The notes beneath the pieces were generated by a model that had not been told where the DNA came from, did no database searches, and saw only the letters and a program-made list of their open reading frames with translations. The translations under genes and the position numbers were made by a program. Shown here piece by piece: positions 34,062 to 43,402 of a DNA stretch of 51,172 nt. The DNA lies in the NCBI GenBank assembly GCA_028278335.1, contig JANQEN010000154.1, positions 1 to 51,172 of the forward strand. Reading direction: 5' to 3'. Source of the stretch: Chitinivibrionales bacterium. Its GTDB lineage: Bacteria; Fibrobacterota; Chitinivibrionia; Chitinivibrionales; JANQEN01. Each line of letters opens with the position of its first letter. Position 1 is the stretch's first letter.

Positions 34062-35085
34062 CGCTACCAGGCACCTCCTTCTCCAACACCTTTGTGATTT
34101 CAATCGCTTTTTTTCGACCGACTAATCCAGTCTTGCCGGCCATCTTGGTTATCCCACCAATTTGGATAGCCAAGTCATCATCTTTTCTCTTGTCAAGACA
34201 TAATACATCTCCCTTTTGTAATTGCAAGAGGTCACGAATTTTTAATCGTAATTGACCAATGACAACAGAAAAGGGAAGTGATAAGTTATTTATTTCCTGC
34301 TCCAGGATTCCCCGAGTTTCCACAGTAGTGACACTCTGTGCTGACATCCAGGATTCACCGGAAAGACTATTGATTACATTTTCTAATAGAAGATAGGGAA
34401 AGCAGAGACTCATTAGACCAGAGGCATTTTGCATGCGCACCTCAAGCGATATCAGAATCACCGTCTCACCGGGTGGTGCAATCTGAACAAATTGTGGATT
34501 AGTCTCGAAGGTCTCAATTTTTGGGCTAAATACACCAATATGTTCCCAAATATCCTTAAGATCATTAAGGCCAGATTCAACAATACGGTGGATCACACTC
34601 TGTTCGATTTGGGTTAGTTCCCTACTCTGTTCAGAGGGGCGCCCCTGGCCACCGAATAACCGATCAATAATGAAGAAAACCAATGAAGGATTGACTTCAA
34701 AGATTGCATTACCTTCAAGTGGTTCCATCTTAAAAACATAGATACAGCTGGGATTGGAGATTGACATAACGAATTCGGAAAAGGTCAATTGATCAACACT
34801 CACCAGTTCAATTTCAACAAAGGTGCGAAGAAAATTGGTTAGAGTAGTTGAATAGAGTCGCGCATACCCTTCGTGAAGGTTTTGAAGAGTACGCATCTGA
34901 TCCTTTGAAACCCTATCGGGTCGACGAAAGTCGTAAAGGGAAAGTGTTTTTTCACTGGTATCATCAGCGGGATCCTCTTCTATACTTTCACTAAAAAGAC
35001 TTCCAAGTCCCCCAGAGTCACCACCTTCTGATGATACTGCAGAAAGGAGCGCATCAACCTCTTCCTGTGATAATATGTCGCTCAC
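34054..35085 (-). CDS. fliM: Flagellar motor switch protein FliM
   Basis: A 343-residue C-ring protein. The N-terminal LSQEEVDALLSAV motif binds phosphorylated CheY. The middle domain (FRRPDRVSKDQMRTLQNLHE, VSVDQLTFSEFVMSI, NPSLVFFIIDRLFGG) and a C-terminal SpoA domain are all recognisable. It sets rotation direction with FliG and FliY. The start is GTG with AGGA upstream. Confidence 0.96.
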   Translation of the reverse strand: MSDILSQEEVDALLSAVSSEGGDSGGLGSLFSESIEEDPADDTSEKTLSLYDFRRPDRVSKDQMRTLQNLHEGYARLYSTTLTNFLRTFVEIELVSVDQLTFSEFVMSISNPSCIYVFKMEPLEGNAIFEVNPSLVFFIIDRLFGGQGRPSEQSRELTQIEQSVIHRIVESGLNDLKDIWEHIGVFSPKIETFETNPQFVQIAPPGETVILISLEVRMQNASGLMSLCFPYLLLENVINSLSGESWMSAQSVTTVETRGILEQEINNLSLPFSVVIGQLRLKIRDLLQLQKGDVLCLDKRKDDDLAIQIGGITKMAGKTGLVGRKKAIEITKVLEKEVPGSDE

Positions 35086-35101
35086 AATATGTCCTAACCG
35101 T

Positions 35102-35656
35102 TTATTGAGTAATAAATTCGTTTATGTAAACATTACTGATTTGGCCGGCCTTATCGGGTAATGTTTTATTTACAGCTCGCATAAATTCTTTTCTAATACG
35201 TGTTCGAGCCCCCGGATCTTCAACTTCCTCAAGGGTCATGGTAGAGAGCTGTTCTATCAGCATATTTTTTAATTTTGCATGTCGCAAAGTCAACTCATCA
35301 CCTATTGTTTTATAGAGTTTGTCATCATATTCCAGGACAACAATCACCTTTAAAAACCGAAGGCCATCAGTTCCAGGAATGTTAACCACCACTTCAATTG
35401 GCGGGTCAGATATGGATCCTATGGAGGTCAACTCACTAATGGCTTGCTTTAATGAATCAGCACGCATCTTTGCTTCCTCTTTAGCAGGGTTTGGTGGTTT
35501 TAACAGTTGAATCAACAAAAAGGCCACTAAAGCATTAACAACTACAACACCGCCGATTATGCCAAATAAGAGCGCCTTGGAACTTCCACCACCTTGAGCT
35601 GTACTCTCTTCATTTGCCTCTTTTTCATTTCCTTTTTTTTCATTTTCTTCGGGCAT
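35102..35656 (-). CDS. fliL: Flagellar basal body protein FliL
   Basis: About 184 residues, with a charged Glu/Asn/Gly-rich cytoplasmic N-terminus, one membrane helix (about 30-52), and a periplasmic FliL domain ending in VYINEFITQ. FliL forms a ring around the stator and supports torque. The second of two ATGs (35656) is preferred because GAGG lies 5 nt before it. It is between motB and fliM, the usual place. Confidence 0.93.
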   Translation of the reverse strand: MPEENEKKGNEKEANEESTAQGGGSSKALLFGIIGGVVVVNALVAFLLIQLLKPPNPAKEEAKMRADSLKQAISELTSIGSISDPPIEVVVNIPGTDGLRFLKVIVVLEYDDKLYKTIGDELTLRHAKLKNMLIEQLSTMTLEEVEDPGARTRIRKEFMRAVNKTLPDKAGQISNVYINEFITQ

Positions 35657-35680
35657 CATTTCCTCACTTAGGATATGAAT

Positions 35681-36409
35681 TTATTCAGTATCTTTTTTCT
35701 CTATATATTCAACAAAAATTTCAATTCTTCGATTCAATTGCCTGTTCTTTTGGGTATTATTGGGAACAAGGGGTTTATATTCACCATAGCCCACCGCACT
35801 AAGGCGCGAAGGATGAATGCCACCACGGGAATAGAAATACTTCACCACATTCAGTGCTCGGGCCGCAGAAAGCTCCCAGTTTGAAGGAAATTGACGGGTC
35901 CTTATGGGAACATTATCGGTATGTCCTTCAACACGTATCTCCTTTTGGGGCATTTTATTGATAATAGCTACGACTTCATTAAGAACAGCCTTAAATTGTG
36001 GTTTAATCTCCGCCTTGCCTAGATCAAATCCCACTGGATCTGCAACCTTGATTGCCATGCCCTTATCAGTCACCTTGACTTTAATTGCATCATCAAGTTT
36101 CTCTTTTTTAAGAATCTCCCGTATTTGACGAGCCGCTTGCAAGGCCATACGTTTGTTTTGTTCATCGCCACCAAGGCGCGGTATAAGAATATTTTTATGA
36201 ATGGGTATTGTTGGAAAATCCTTTAAAACACCACTAAAGGCATTTTGAAATGAGGAAGCAGCCACATTGAATTTTGCTGAATCAATACTGGACATAGCAA
36301 GAAGCAAGACAAAGAAACAGAGCAGCAGTGTCATCATGTCACCATAGGTGAGCATGTATTCTGGAGCGCCGCTCTTTTTCTCCTCTGAATCTTTTCTCTT
36401 CTCACTCAT
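35681..36409 (-). CDS. motB: Flagellar stator protein MotB
   Basis: A 242-residue stator subunit. The single membrane helix follows YMLTYGDMMTLLL, with Asp24 as the proton- or ion-binding residue. The C-terminal OmpA-like peptidoglycan-binding domain has VEGHTDNVPI and NWELSAARA. It works with MotA as the ion channel. It lies 17 nt after motA. Confidence 0.96.
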   Translation of the reverse strand: MSEKRKDSEEKKSGAPEYMLTYGDMMTLLLCFFVLLLAMSSIDSAKFNVAASSFQNAFSGVLKDFPTIPIHKNILIPRLGGDEQNKRMALQAARQIREILKKEKLDDAIKVKVTDKGMAIKVADPVGFDLGKAEIKPQFKAVLNEVVAIINKMPQKEIRVEGHTDNVPIRTRQFPSNWELSAARALNVVKYFYSRGGIHPSRLSAVGYGEYKPLVPNNTQKNRQLNRRIEIFVEYIEKKDTE

Positions 36410-36426
36410 GGGTTTCTCTCACACCT

Positions 36427-37197
36427 CTATTTTTCTTCCTTCATAGCAGAAGAGCGTAAACCTGGCTCAATAAAGGCTGTCAATTTTTGTTCGACAATTC
36501 TTGGATTGTCACCGGATTGCAGTGACATGATTCCCTCAAGCATGAGTTCCTTTACAAGGATCTCACCTTGAGAATAGTTTGTTAATTTTGCAGCAATGGG
36601 AATACAAAAAGTGTTGGCAATCATTGAACCATACAGGGTTGTGATAAGTGCCACCGCCATATTTGGTCCAATGCTTTCCACATCACTCATGTTTCCCAAC
36701 ATAAGTATAAGTCCAATAAGGGTACCTATCATACCAAAGGCTGGTGCCAGGGTACCGGCAATCTCAAAAATATTGGCGCCAAATTTATGGCGTTTCTCAA
36801 TAAAAAGAATTTCCGTATTTAAAATGTCCTTTATAAGATCAGGTTCGGTCCCATCAACAGCAAGATTGATTCCCTTGCGTAAGAATTCATCATTAATTTC
36901 CTGGGCACGTGCTTCTAAGGCCAAAATTCCTTCACGACGGGCCTGCTCAGCAAATTCAACCAGCTGTTTAATGGTTTCATGAGGGGTCAGGCTTTTGGTC
37001 ACAAAGGCATTTTTTAACACACCAAAGGCAGAGAGCACTTTATTGAGTGGATGGGATATAAAAATTGCACCAATGGTTCCACCAACTACGATCAGCAGAG
37101 AGGGGGGATCAATAAATGCTGCAATCCGTGAAAAACCCATTCCTTGCAAGATTAAAAAATAGGCCAGGACAAATCCTATAATTGTTGCAATATCCAT
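36427..37197 (-). CDS. motA: Flagellar stator protein MotA
   Basis: A 256-residue inner-membrane protein with four helices and the MotA/TolQ/ExbB signatures (GGTIGAIFISHPL, APAFGMIGTLIGLILML, ALITTLYGSMIANTF). With MotB it forms the ion-driven stator. The coupling ion cannot be told by eye. It lies 27 nt after flbD. Confidence 0.96.
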   Translation of the reverse strand: MDIATIIGFVLAYFLILQGMGFSRIAAFIDPPSLLIVVGGTIGAIFISHPLNKVLSAFGVLKNAFVTKSLTPHETIKQLVEFAEQARREGILALEARAQEINDEFLRKGINLAVDGTEPDLIKDILNTEILFIEKRHKFGANIFEIAGTLAPAFGMIGTLIGLILMLGNMSDVESIGPNMAVALITTLYGSMIANTFCIPIAAKLTNYSQGEILVKELMLEGIMSLQSGDNPRIVEQKLTAFIEPGLRSSAMKEEK

Positions 37198-37224
37198 ACT
37201 GCGATTCTCGTTGTTTAAAGGAAG

Positions 37225-37467
37225 TTATTTAGTTATACTATGTTCATTGTCCCCATCAGATTTCGGTTTTGTGATTACCTGAAAGGACTGATTACATAAC
37301 TGCTTATATTTTATTGTCTTACGCACAATATCTTCAACACTATTTTTGGCGACCAGTGTCCTACCGGTAGTTAACTTGATCACCGTATCTGGTGTGGATT
37401 CAAGGGTTTCAATAAGGTCCACATTTACCAAAAAGGCTTGGCCGTTAAGTTTTTGGAGTGCTATCAT
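37225..37467 (-). CDS. flbD: FlbD-family flagellar protein
   Basis: An 80-residue protein with the FlbD pattern: MIALQKLNG start, the FLVNVDLIETLESTPDTVI core and a TGRTLVAKNSVEDIV block. This short family occurs just upstream of motA in many operons; its role is unknown. It is preceded by a 160-nt gap with a strong hairpin after flgE. Confidence 0.92.
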   Translation of the reverse strand: MIALQKLNGQAFLVNVDLIETLESTPDTVIKLTTGRTLVAKNSVEDIVRKTIKYKQLCNQSFQVITKPKSDGDNEHSITK

Positions 37468-37549
37468 TTCTTGTAACTCCTTAAAGAACCTTATGTTATG
37501 TATTTAGTTAAACAGTACCATTAATGCAGCATACAGTCAATCTTTATTT

Positions 37550-37579
37550 CTATGGAGACAGGTACACCTGTCTCCATAG
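37550..37579. repeat. Strong 14-bp hairpin between flgE and flbD
   Basis: CTATGGAGACAGGT (37550-37563) pairs exactly with ACCTGTCTCCATAG (37566-37579) with only AC between the arms. On the minus (operon) strand no T-run follows; on plus, ATTTTT follows. In the flagellar transcript it could act as a stability or partial-termination element separating flgE output from the stator genes. Confidence 0.7.
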
Positions 37580-37630
37580 ATTTTTAAATTGCAATAGTAG
37601 TTAATACTAAAAGTATAGTGCATTAATCAA

Positions 37631-39811
37631 TTACCTCACGAGCTGTACCAGTTCTTGTAACATCTCGTCACTGGTGGTGATCACCCGAGCATTTGATTGA
37701 TATCCACGCTGCGTTGTAATAAGTTCGGTAAACTCATTGGCAAGCTCAACATTGGACATTTCTAAGGCTCCGGGCTTTATCTTTGATGCTGAGCCAACCC
37801 CGGGTCTGAGCATGACCGCCTCACCGGAATTATTGGAGAGGGCGTACATACTGTCACCCTTTTTGAGCAAACCGGCAGGGTTATTAAACTCAGCAACATA
37901 GATGCGCGCCAAGGATTTATTGATACCGTTCGTAAAAAGACCGGCAACCTCACCATATTCATCAATTGAGACTTCGGTGAGCTTACCCATGGGATACCCA
38001 TCCTGTTCACGAGCAGCGGTTGTTGTGGGTGCCCTGAATTGGGTAATCCCCGAGAGATCTGAAGGACCACCCACATCAAGTTGCACCGATACAATGTTGG
38101 AGCCATTCATTGGATCAAATCGGAAGGTGGTACTACCGTCATCAAATGTTATGGCCGATACTGTACCATCCTGACCAAAAAAGAGGTGTCCCGTATTACC
38201 ACCAAGGATCTGTTCATCACCACCCAAGGTAATCTCCCATAGCCACTCACTGGGATTGCCAGAATGAGTGAAGGTCGTCGTCATGACGTGGGAATCACCG
38301 GATTCATCGTAGACAACAATTGATGTTGCATGTTGTCCTATGTCACGGGCCTGTTGGATTTCCGTTCCAATCATATTGGCCACAAACCGTGTGGGTGCTG
38401 TGTTGTCATTGTCCGCATTGGTCGCTGAGGAGGAAAAATTGGATAAAGCAAAGGCTAAACCCGGTTGACCGCGAATAACAATGGCCCCTACTGGAATACG
38501 AGTGTCACCACTGCCAGCAGGATTAATTTCAACAGAGGTATTGTTAGCATAGGTTCCATCGGTATCAGGAAGGTTAAAGGCTGCTTGAATGGCCGTTAAT
38601 AAATCTCCCATTGTGGTTGCCGTACCACCACCAATATTTGAACTGTAGGTAAGGTTATAGGGTGTGATAGTATTACCACCGACCGCACCATTTATGGTTA
38701 TGACATCGGCAAGGCTATTGTCATCTTCCAGGCCTAAAGAATTACCTGCTGCATCAAATAGGTTAACCAAATAATCAGTTGACGAAGCTGGAGAACGTAC
38801 TTGTCCTACAGAATTGTTCACTCCCGCAGTTCCCGTGGTGGAATCTATGGAAGGTCCCCAGTTAAATAGAGTTGATACATAGGCCGCTGAGGTCGGGCGA
38901 TCACTTCGGATGGTTAAATTATTGACAACTGCACCAGCGGCACTTGAAAGATCCACATATATGGCACCGGTTGTTGCATCGATGTCAACATCGATCTGCC
39001 CATTAGCGTTGGTTATATTGGCATTTAAAAAGTTCTCCAAATCAGCTGCCAAGGCTGTAATACTGCTTGTGGCACTCACCGTAAAGGGTGGTGTGTTGGT
39101 GATTGTACCACCACCAACATTCGATCCGTCAATGCAGCTAAAGGTTAATTGGTCACCAGCTCGTATCCCTAAATCATTTCCATTTTCATCAAAGATCGAG
39201 GTCATAAGGTCAGCGCCCGCACCCACTGCTAAAAAGCGATTCGTGTGGAGAACGGTTCCCAATCCTTCAGAATCAGAATCTAAGTTACTGGAAAACCCTA
39301 CCTCGGTGGTGGCATTGGCAGGAGCCTTTTCACCAAAGGGAATACGCACATCGCCGATGGCGGTTCCCGGAGGATAGGACCCACTATAATCAGCCATCAT
39401 ACCCTGCAGTACATAGCCATTGGTAGGACAGACAAGTCGACCTGATGAGTCAAATTGCAATGCGCCGTTTCTACTGAAATAGGTACCCTCACCGTCAGAG
39501 TAGGCAAAATATGCTCTTCCCTCAATGGCGAGGTCGGTAATTTGACCAGTTGCCTGTAGATTACCCTGTGTCAAGATTGTATCAATTGAGCCGACAGACA
39601 TACCAAGTCCCACCTGCATTGGATTGGTTCCTCCTGCATTTCCAGGTGGTCTGCTGGACCCCTTTAAGAGCTGTGCCATCGACTCTTCAAAGGTTACCCG
39701 TCCAGCCTTAAACCCGACAGTATTCACGTTGGCGATGTTATTGGCGGTCACATCCATTCGTACCTGATGATTACGCAAGCCACTAATTCCACTATATAAC
39801 GATCTGAGCAT
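37631..39811 (-). CDS. flgE: Flagellar hook protein FlgE
   Basis: About 726 residues, much longer than the roughly 400 of enteric FlgE. The N-terminal rod motif (MLRSLYSGISGLRNHQ, TANNIANVNTVGFK) and C-terminal ANEFTELITTQRGYQSNARV are conserved. The extra length is in the centre, a Gly/Thr/Asn/Ala-rich set of strand domains (about 180-480), as seen in some spirochaete and delta-type hooks. It polymerises into the hook after export. ATG 39811, with AGGAGA upstream, matches the family start; an upstream in-frame start would add 17 basic residues. Confidence 0.95.
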   Translation of the reverse strand: MLRSLYSGISGLRNHQVRMDVTANNIANVNTVGFKAGRVTFEESMAQLLKGSSRPPGNAGGTNPMQVGLGMSVGSIDTILTQGNLQATGQITDLAIEGRAYFAYSDGEGTYFSRNGALQFDSSGRLVCPTNGYVLQGMMADYSGSYPPGTAIGDVRIPFGEKAPANATTEVGFSSNLDSDSEGLGTVLHTNRFLAVGAGADLMTSIFDENGNDLGIRAGDQLTFSCIDGSNVGGGTITNTPPFTVSATSSITALAADLENFLNANITNANGQIDVDIDATTGAIYVDLSSAAGAVVNNLTIRSDRPTSAAYVSTLFNWGPSIDSTTGTAGVNNSVGQVRSPASSTDYLVNLFDAAGNSLGLEDDNSLADVITINGAVGGNTITPYNLTYSSNIGGGTATTMGDLLTAIQAAFNLPDTDGTYANNTSVEINPAGSGDTRIPVGAIVIRGQPGLAFALSNFSSSATNADNDNTAPTRFVANMIGTEIQQARDIGQHATSIVVYDESGDSHVMTTTFTHSGNPSEWLWEITLGGDEQILGGNTGHLFFGQDGTVSAITFDDGSTTFRFDPMNGSNIVSVQLDVGGPSDLSGITQFRAPTTTAAREQDGYPMGKLTEVSIDEYGEVAGLFTNGINKSLARIYVAEFNNPAGLLKKGDSMYALSNNSGEAVMLRPGVGSASKIKPGALEMSNVELANEFTELITTQRGYQSNARVITTSDEMLQELVQLVR

Positions 39812-39850
39812 AACATCTCTCCTGTGTCTGCACGGGAGTCGCAACTTTTT

Positions 39851-39901
39851 CAACCGCCTCAATCGATCAGCGGTTGTTAACCTCCGGTAGCGTTTTGCTA
39901 C
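39851..39901 (-). promoter_or_regulatory. Structured leader upstream of flgE
   Basis: In the 103-nt gap before flgE the minus strand forms two stems. GTAGC/GCTAC has a 5-nt loop (39901-39887), and CAACCGC/GCGGTTG has a 12-nt loop containing palindromic ATCGAT (39876-39851). No T-run follows, so it is not an ordinary terminator. I compared it by eye with the c-di-GMP-I riboswitch and did not find the required conserved core. Confidence 0.4.
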
Positions 39902-39914
39902 TTGGTCCAGTTAA

Positions 39915-40295
39915 TTATTCTGCGATTACCGTGCTGTCAATGTTTGTAAAAATATTATCCTTAATGCTAGCTCCTTCCATGGCTGTTACAACTGTTTTGT
40001 TGGGAATATTTACAATAAACGCCAAATCCGATAACAGCACCAGTGTATCCTGAGCACCCTTTTTCTCGGCTCCAGAAACTGCTGTATCAAGCTTCGACAT
40101 CATGTCCTTAGTCAAATTGATATTCCGACTTTTCATCCGTGTTTGTGCATGTGCAGAGAAGGTAAGTTCTCCAGCTTTCTGTTGCACCAGTCGTGAAAAA
40201 TCAACTCCACCAGCTCGTTGTGCTGCAATAGCATTTCTGGCATGTAAACTTCCTGTTTCCTGTTTGTTAAATGTATTAACATTTTGTATAGTCAT
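39915..40295 (-). CDS. Flagellar operon protein of the TIGR02530 type
   Basis: A 126-residue cytoplasmic protein with the family pattern FSAHAQTRMKSRNI, KGAQDTLVLLSDLAFIV and a C-terminal NIFTNIDSTVI. Such genes lie between flgD and flgE in many Gram-positive and spirochaete-type clusters. The exact function is not established; a hook assembly accessory is likely. It follows flgD by 19 nt and precedes flgE. Confidence 0.9.
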   Translation of the reverse strand: MTIQNVNTFNKQETGSLHARNAIAAQRAGGVDFSRLVQQKAGELTFSAHAQTRMKSRNINLTKDMMSKLDTAVSGAEKKGAQDTLVLLSDLAFIVNIPNKTVVTAMEGASIKDNIFTNIDSTVIAE

Positions 40296-40314
40296 TATGT
40301 CCTCCTGACATCAC

Positions 40315-41532
40315 TTAGACCTTTGTCGTTTTAGAGGAAATATCCACTATTTCCGACAGATTCACCAAGCGTCCATTTACGCGCAACTTAACTAACCCAT
40401 TAGCGGTGTTTATACCATCAACCTTTCCCTCTCCATAGAAATAGGCTGAGGCATTACCCACAATGTGAATAGTATAGGGTTTGTCCTCACTATGACTATA
40501 GTCAAGACAATCCAACTCTGTGTGAGCTACACCACCAGCTTGTTCATCAAGTGTGAGCGTTTTTACCACCTTACCGCGATAATCTCGTACCTCTAACATG
40601 ACCTTATCAGCACCACCTAAATCAACATTAATGTTTAATTTTTGATTAGGGTTTGCAGTGTAAGAGAGTTCGGGCAACGTATAACGAACAGTTTTACCAA
40701 TGAGCACAATGGCGTTTTCTGTTGAAATACTGGGCCCACTCGATCCATTTTGCTGGACCATAGAGATATCAAGAATATTCCCGAGCGGCAACTCCTTACC
40801 GGAGATCTTTACAAGAGGACCATCGGCTGAATACCGTACACCCTCTATGACATCCTCGATAAAACAATAGAGCGATGGGTCCTTATCTTCTCCCTCTACA
40901 AAGAGATAATAGGTTCCCGGCTTTACCGGTTCTAAAAGATCATTTTTCCCATCCCAGGTAAGCGATACGGAGTTTTGCTTATCCTTTCCAGTGGCAACCA
41001 TGGTTCTAATAACATTACCATCTTCATCCATGATACGTAAATTGGCACTGTCAGTATTCCCCAAGTGCACTCGAATAGCAGGTTCTTCACCGGGAATCCC
41101 GGTGTATTTAACTGCCGATTCACCAATACGAACTCGCTTTCCAATCAAGGAAACCGCCGAGGCATTGGTCATAGAAAGGGCACTAAAGCTTTGAATATCA
41201 AGGGACTCCTTAAAGGAAGTATCCAGGTTTCCTATGGCCTCCTCTACATTACTTGTTCCTTCCAAGGCACTAAACTGCGCCAATTGAGCAACAAATTCTG
41301 TATTATCCATAGGTTCCATGGGATCTTGATATTGAAGCTGTGTAGTCAGGAGTTTGAGAAAATCCATCTTCCCAAGCCCCTCTTTTGGTGAAAAAAGTTT
41401 ACTTTTCTGATCTCCCTGTATCAAGGTTGAATTGGGATCCAAAATCCCATCATTCACCAAGGCAGAAGCAGAATACTTATCATCCATTGGATTGGATAAG
41501 AGATTATTCAAGGAATCAGTTATTCCAGGCAT
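40315..41532 (-). CDS. flgD: Hook capping protein FlgD with duplicated C-terminal module
   Basis: About 405 residues, against roughly 220-240 usual. The N-terminal FlgD domain (KMDFLKLLTTQLQYQDPMEPMDNTEF) is standard. It is followed by two successive copies of the Tudor/FLN-Ig cap unit at about 127-257 and 275-399. Each opens with LIGKxVR and ends in GNILDIS or SEIVDIS. The protein scaffolds hook assembly and is later replaced by the hook-filament junction. ATG 41532 follows AGGAGGT by 10 nt and is preferred to GTG 41544, which overlaps that site. Confidence 0.93.
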   Translation of the reverse strand: MPGITDSLNNLLSNPMDDKYSASALVNDGILDPNSTLIQGDQKSKLFSPKEGLGKMDFLKLLTTQLQYQDPMEPMDNTEFVAQLAQFSALEGTSNVEEAIGNLDTSFKESLDIQSFSALSMTNASAVSLIGKRVRIGESAVKYTGIPGEEPAIRVHLGNTDSANLRIMDEDGNVIRTMVATGKDKQNSVSLTWDGKNDLLEPVKPGTYYLFVEGEDKDPSLYCFIEDVIEGVRYSADGPLVKISGKELPLGNILDISMVQQNGSSGPSISTENAIVLIGKTVRYTLPELSYTANPNQKLNINVDLGGADKVMLEVRDYRGKVVKTLTLDEQAGGVAHTELDCLDYSHSEDKPYTIHIVGNASAYFYGEGKVDGINTANGLVKLRVNGRLVNLSEIVDISSKTTKV

Positions 41533-41550
41533 GTTTTTACTCACCTCCTA

Positions 41551-43320
41551 TCAGGCAAAATATTCAATTGTATTAGAGCCAAAACGGCGTCCTGTTTCAG
41601 TACCAACAGACATTTTCCATACTGTTGATTCCTTCACAGAATCCGATTCTGCAATAGACGTCCTATCGGTTTGTTCAGATTCCTCTGCATCATCCTGATG
41701 ATTTTGAAAATTACGATCAACACTGACATCAAAGGTTCCGGCCTGAAGATTTTGTTCTTCTAAGGCATCTTTCAAATTTTGAAAATTATTTTCAATAATT
41801 TGCTTTACCTGTTGATTCTCAACATTAATACGAGCCATGACCACATCGCCTTCAACCTGAATTGCCATCCGTAAATTTCCAAGAGTTTCCGGTTTTAATA
41901 CCAACCGAATCTCATGGACACCATCTTTAACAGCGCTGCTTAACTTCCGTGATACTTGGAAGAGCACCATCTCTTCTAATGTCCGAAACTGCGGCGTTGG
42001 CATTCGTTGTGTCATAGACGCTGAAGAAGACTCCAGTCTTGTCGCATGAGCGGTATCAGCAATTGGTTCGACAACCTCCGGTCCCATACTAAACACCTTA
42101 GCAGCCTGTTGATTAGCTGTAAAGGTTGGTCCGGTGGTAACTTTAGGTTGGACACCATCCTGAGCAACGTCCTTTTTAGAAGCTTGTTTAGCTACATGTT
42201 GTTGTGGTGTGGAATCAACCTGCAACAATTTTCGCAGCACTTGTGGGTCCAAGGAATTGGCCAGATTAGATCGATCCATCGGCATTAATCGGCCTGTAGG
42301 TCTTTGAACACTCATGGTACTTGCAGTTTTGGTGGGTAGACTCTTTTGTTCGCTCTTTTTTGCTTCTAAAGGGGTTGACAGAGGAGCTATCGGAATTGCG
42401 GAGTCACCTTTATTTACAAAAGGTTTCTGCAAAACCGTAGATTGCTCCACGGCTGGACTCGGCTCTTTGGCAAGGTTTGTCATTTGGGCTATGACTCCCT
42501 TTAGTTTATTTTCCTCTGTACATATCAAGTCACTCATCACTTGAGGAAGTTGATTTTTAGGCAGGGAAAGTATTTTTGGGTCCACAGCCTGAGGAATCCC
42601 AGAGCCCGGTAGCGGCATCTCTTGCTTCTGTGCCACTGCATGGGACACTTTTTCGACGACACCCAGTGACTCCAGGGCAACTTTCAGATGAAAGGTTTCC
42701 ACACGGAGCACCTTTTCCAACTCAGCAGCCTGATGTGGCTCAATAAGAACGCCTTTTATATCTAAAGCTACCTGCTCAGAAGCTGCATTCTCAAGTAAAT
42801 CAGTTATGCCTGAAAGCGAATAGAGAATCTCGGCAAATTGTTCAACCACCGCATCACTAAGCGTTGGACCATTAAAATCCTGTAACAACTGCTCATAATT
42901 GATATCCAGGTTAAGTTCCGAGGAGATCTTTGCCAAGGTATTTCTGATAATATCAAGTACTTGTTGGAAATTTTCCGGTGAAAGAAGTTCTTTCTCCTGT
43001 TCAACAGAAAAGTTTGCCGCTAAATTCTCCAAACCAGTTAATGCAGTAAGGTCAGCGTTATTCACATTTTGCTGAGTAACTAATTCTAAGGAAATAGTAG
43101 CTTTATTCTTATCTGTATTCGAGGGATTCACCTTTTTTTCAGTCTGTGTAGAATCAAAAACTGTAGAGAAGGTTTTTTGTTGAGATCCATCATCAGATTT
43201 TTTAATGCATTCCTTGCTAGTACCTGTGGATGGATGATCATCAGAAGCCTTCACAGTTTGTCGACCTTGAGCCTGTTTATTGGCTGTCACCACTTTATAT
43301 GTATGCAAATCTGCTTTCAT
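41551..43320 (-). CDS. fliK: Hook-length control protein FliK
   Basis: A 589-residue, Gln/Ser/Lys-rich, low-complexity protein with the C-terminal Flg_hook domain (KPETLGNLRMAIQVEGDVVMARI, then a helix and LQAGTFDVSVD). The flexible N-terminal part measures hook length and the C-terminal domain signals FlhB to change export specificity. AGGAGGT precedes the ATG. It lies between the motE-like gene and flgD, a common order. Confidence 0.93.
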   Translation of the reverse strand: MKADLHTYKVVTANKQAQGRQTVKASDDHPSTGTSKECIKKSDDGSQQKTFSTVFDSTQTEKKVNPSNTDKNKATISLELVTQQNVNNADLTALTGLENLAANFSVEQEKELLSPENFQQVLDIIRNTLAKISSELNLDINYEQLLQDFNGPTLSDAVVEQFAEILYSLSGITDLLENAASEQVALDIKGVLIEPHQAAELEKVLRVETFHLKVALESLGVVEKVSHAVAQKQEMPLPGSGIPQAVDPKILSLPKNQLPQVMSDLICTEENKLKGVIAQMTNLAKEPSPAVEQSTVLQKPFVNKGDSAIPIAPLSTPLEAKKSEQKSLPTKTASTMSVQRPTGRLMPMDRSNLANSLDPQVLRKLLQVDSTPQQHVAKQASKKDVAQDGVQPKVTTGPTFTANQQAAKVFSMGPEVVEPIADTAHATRLESSSASMTQRMPTPQFRTLEEMVLFQVSRKLSSAVKDGVHEIRLVLKPETLGNLRMAIQVEGDVVMARINVENQQVKQIIENNFQNLKDALEEQNLQAGTFDVSVDRNFQNHQDDAEESEQTDRTSIAESDSVKESTVWKMSVGTETGRRFGSNTIEYFA

Positions 43321-43402
43321 TTTTATTTTCTCACCTCCTTTCTTTGATCTAAGGGTTTAAAAATCATGAACTATGTCCTTTATTGAATAGTATTTAAATG
43401 TT

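Noticed and set aside
38910..39377. Long open frame on the plus strand inside flgE
   Set aside because: It is antisense to a clearly conserved hook gene, has no ribosome site and no recognisable product. Treated as a shadow.
39812..39914. c-di-GMP-I (GEMM) riboswitch before flgE
   Set aside because: Stems exist, but the conserved core segments and tetraloop-receptor arrangement do not match by eye.
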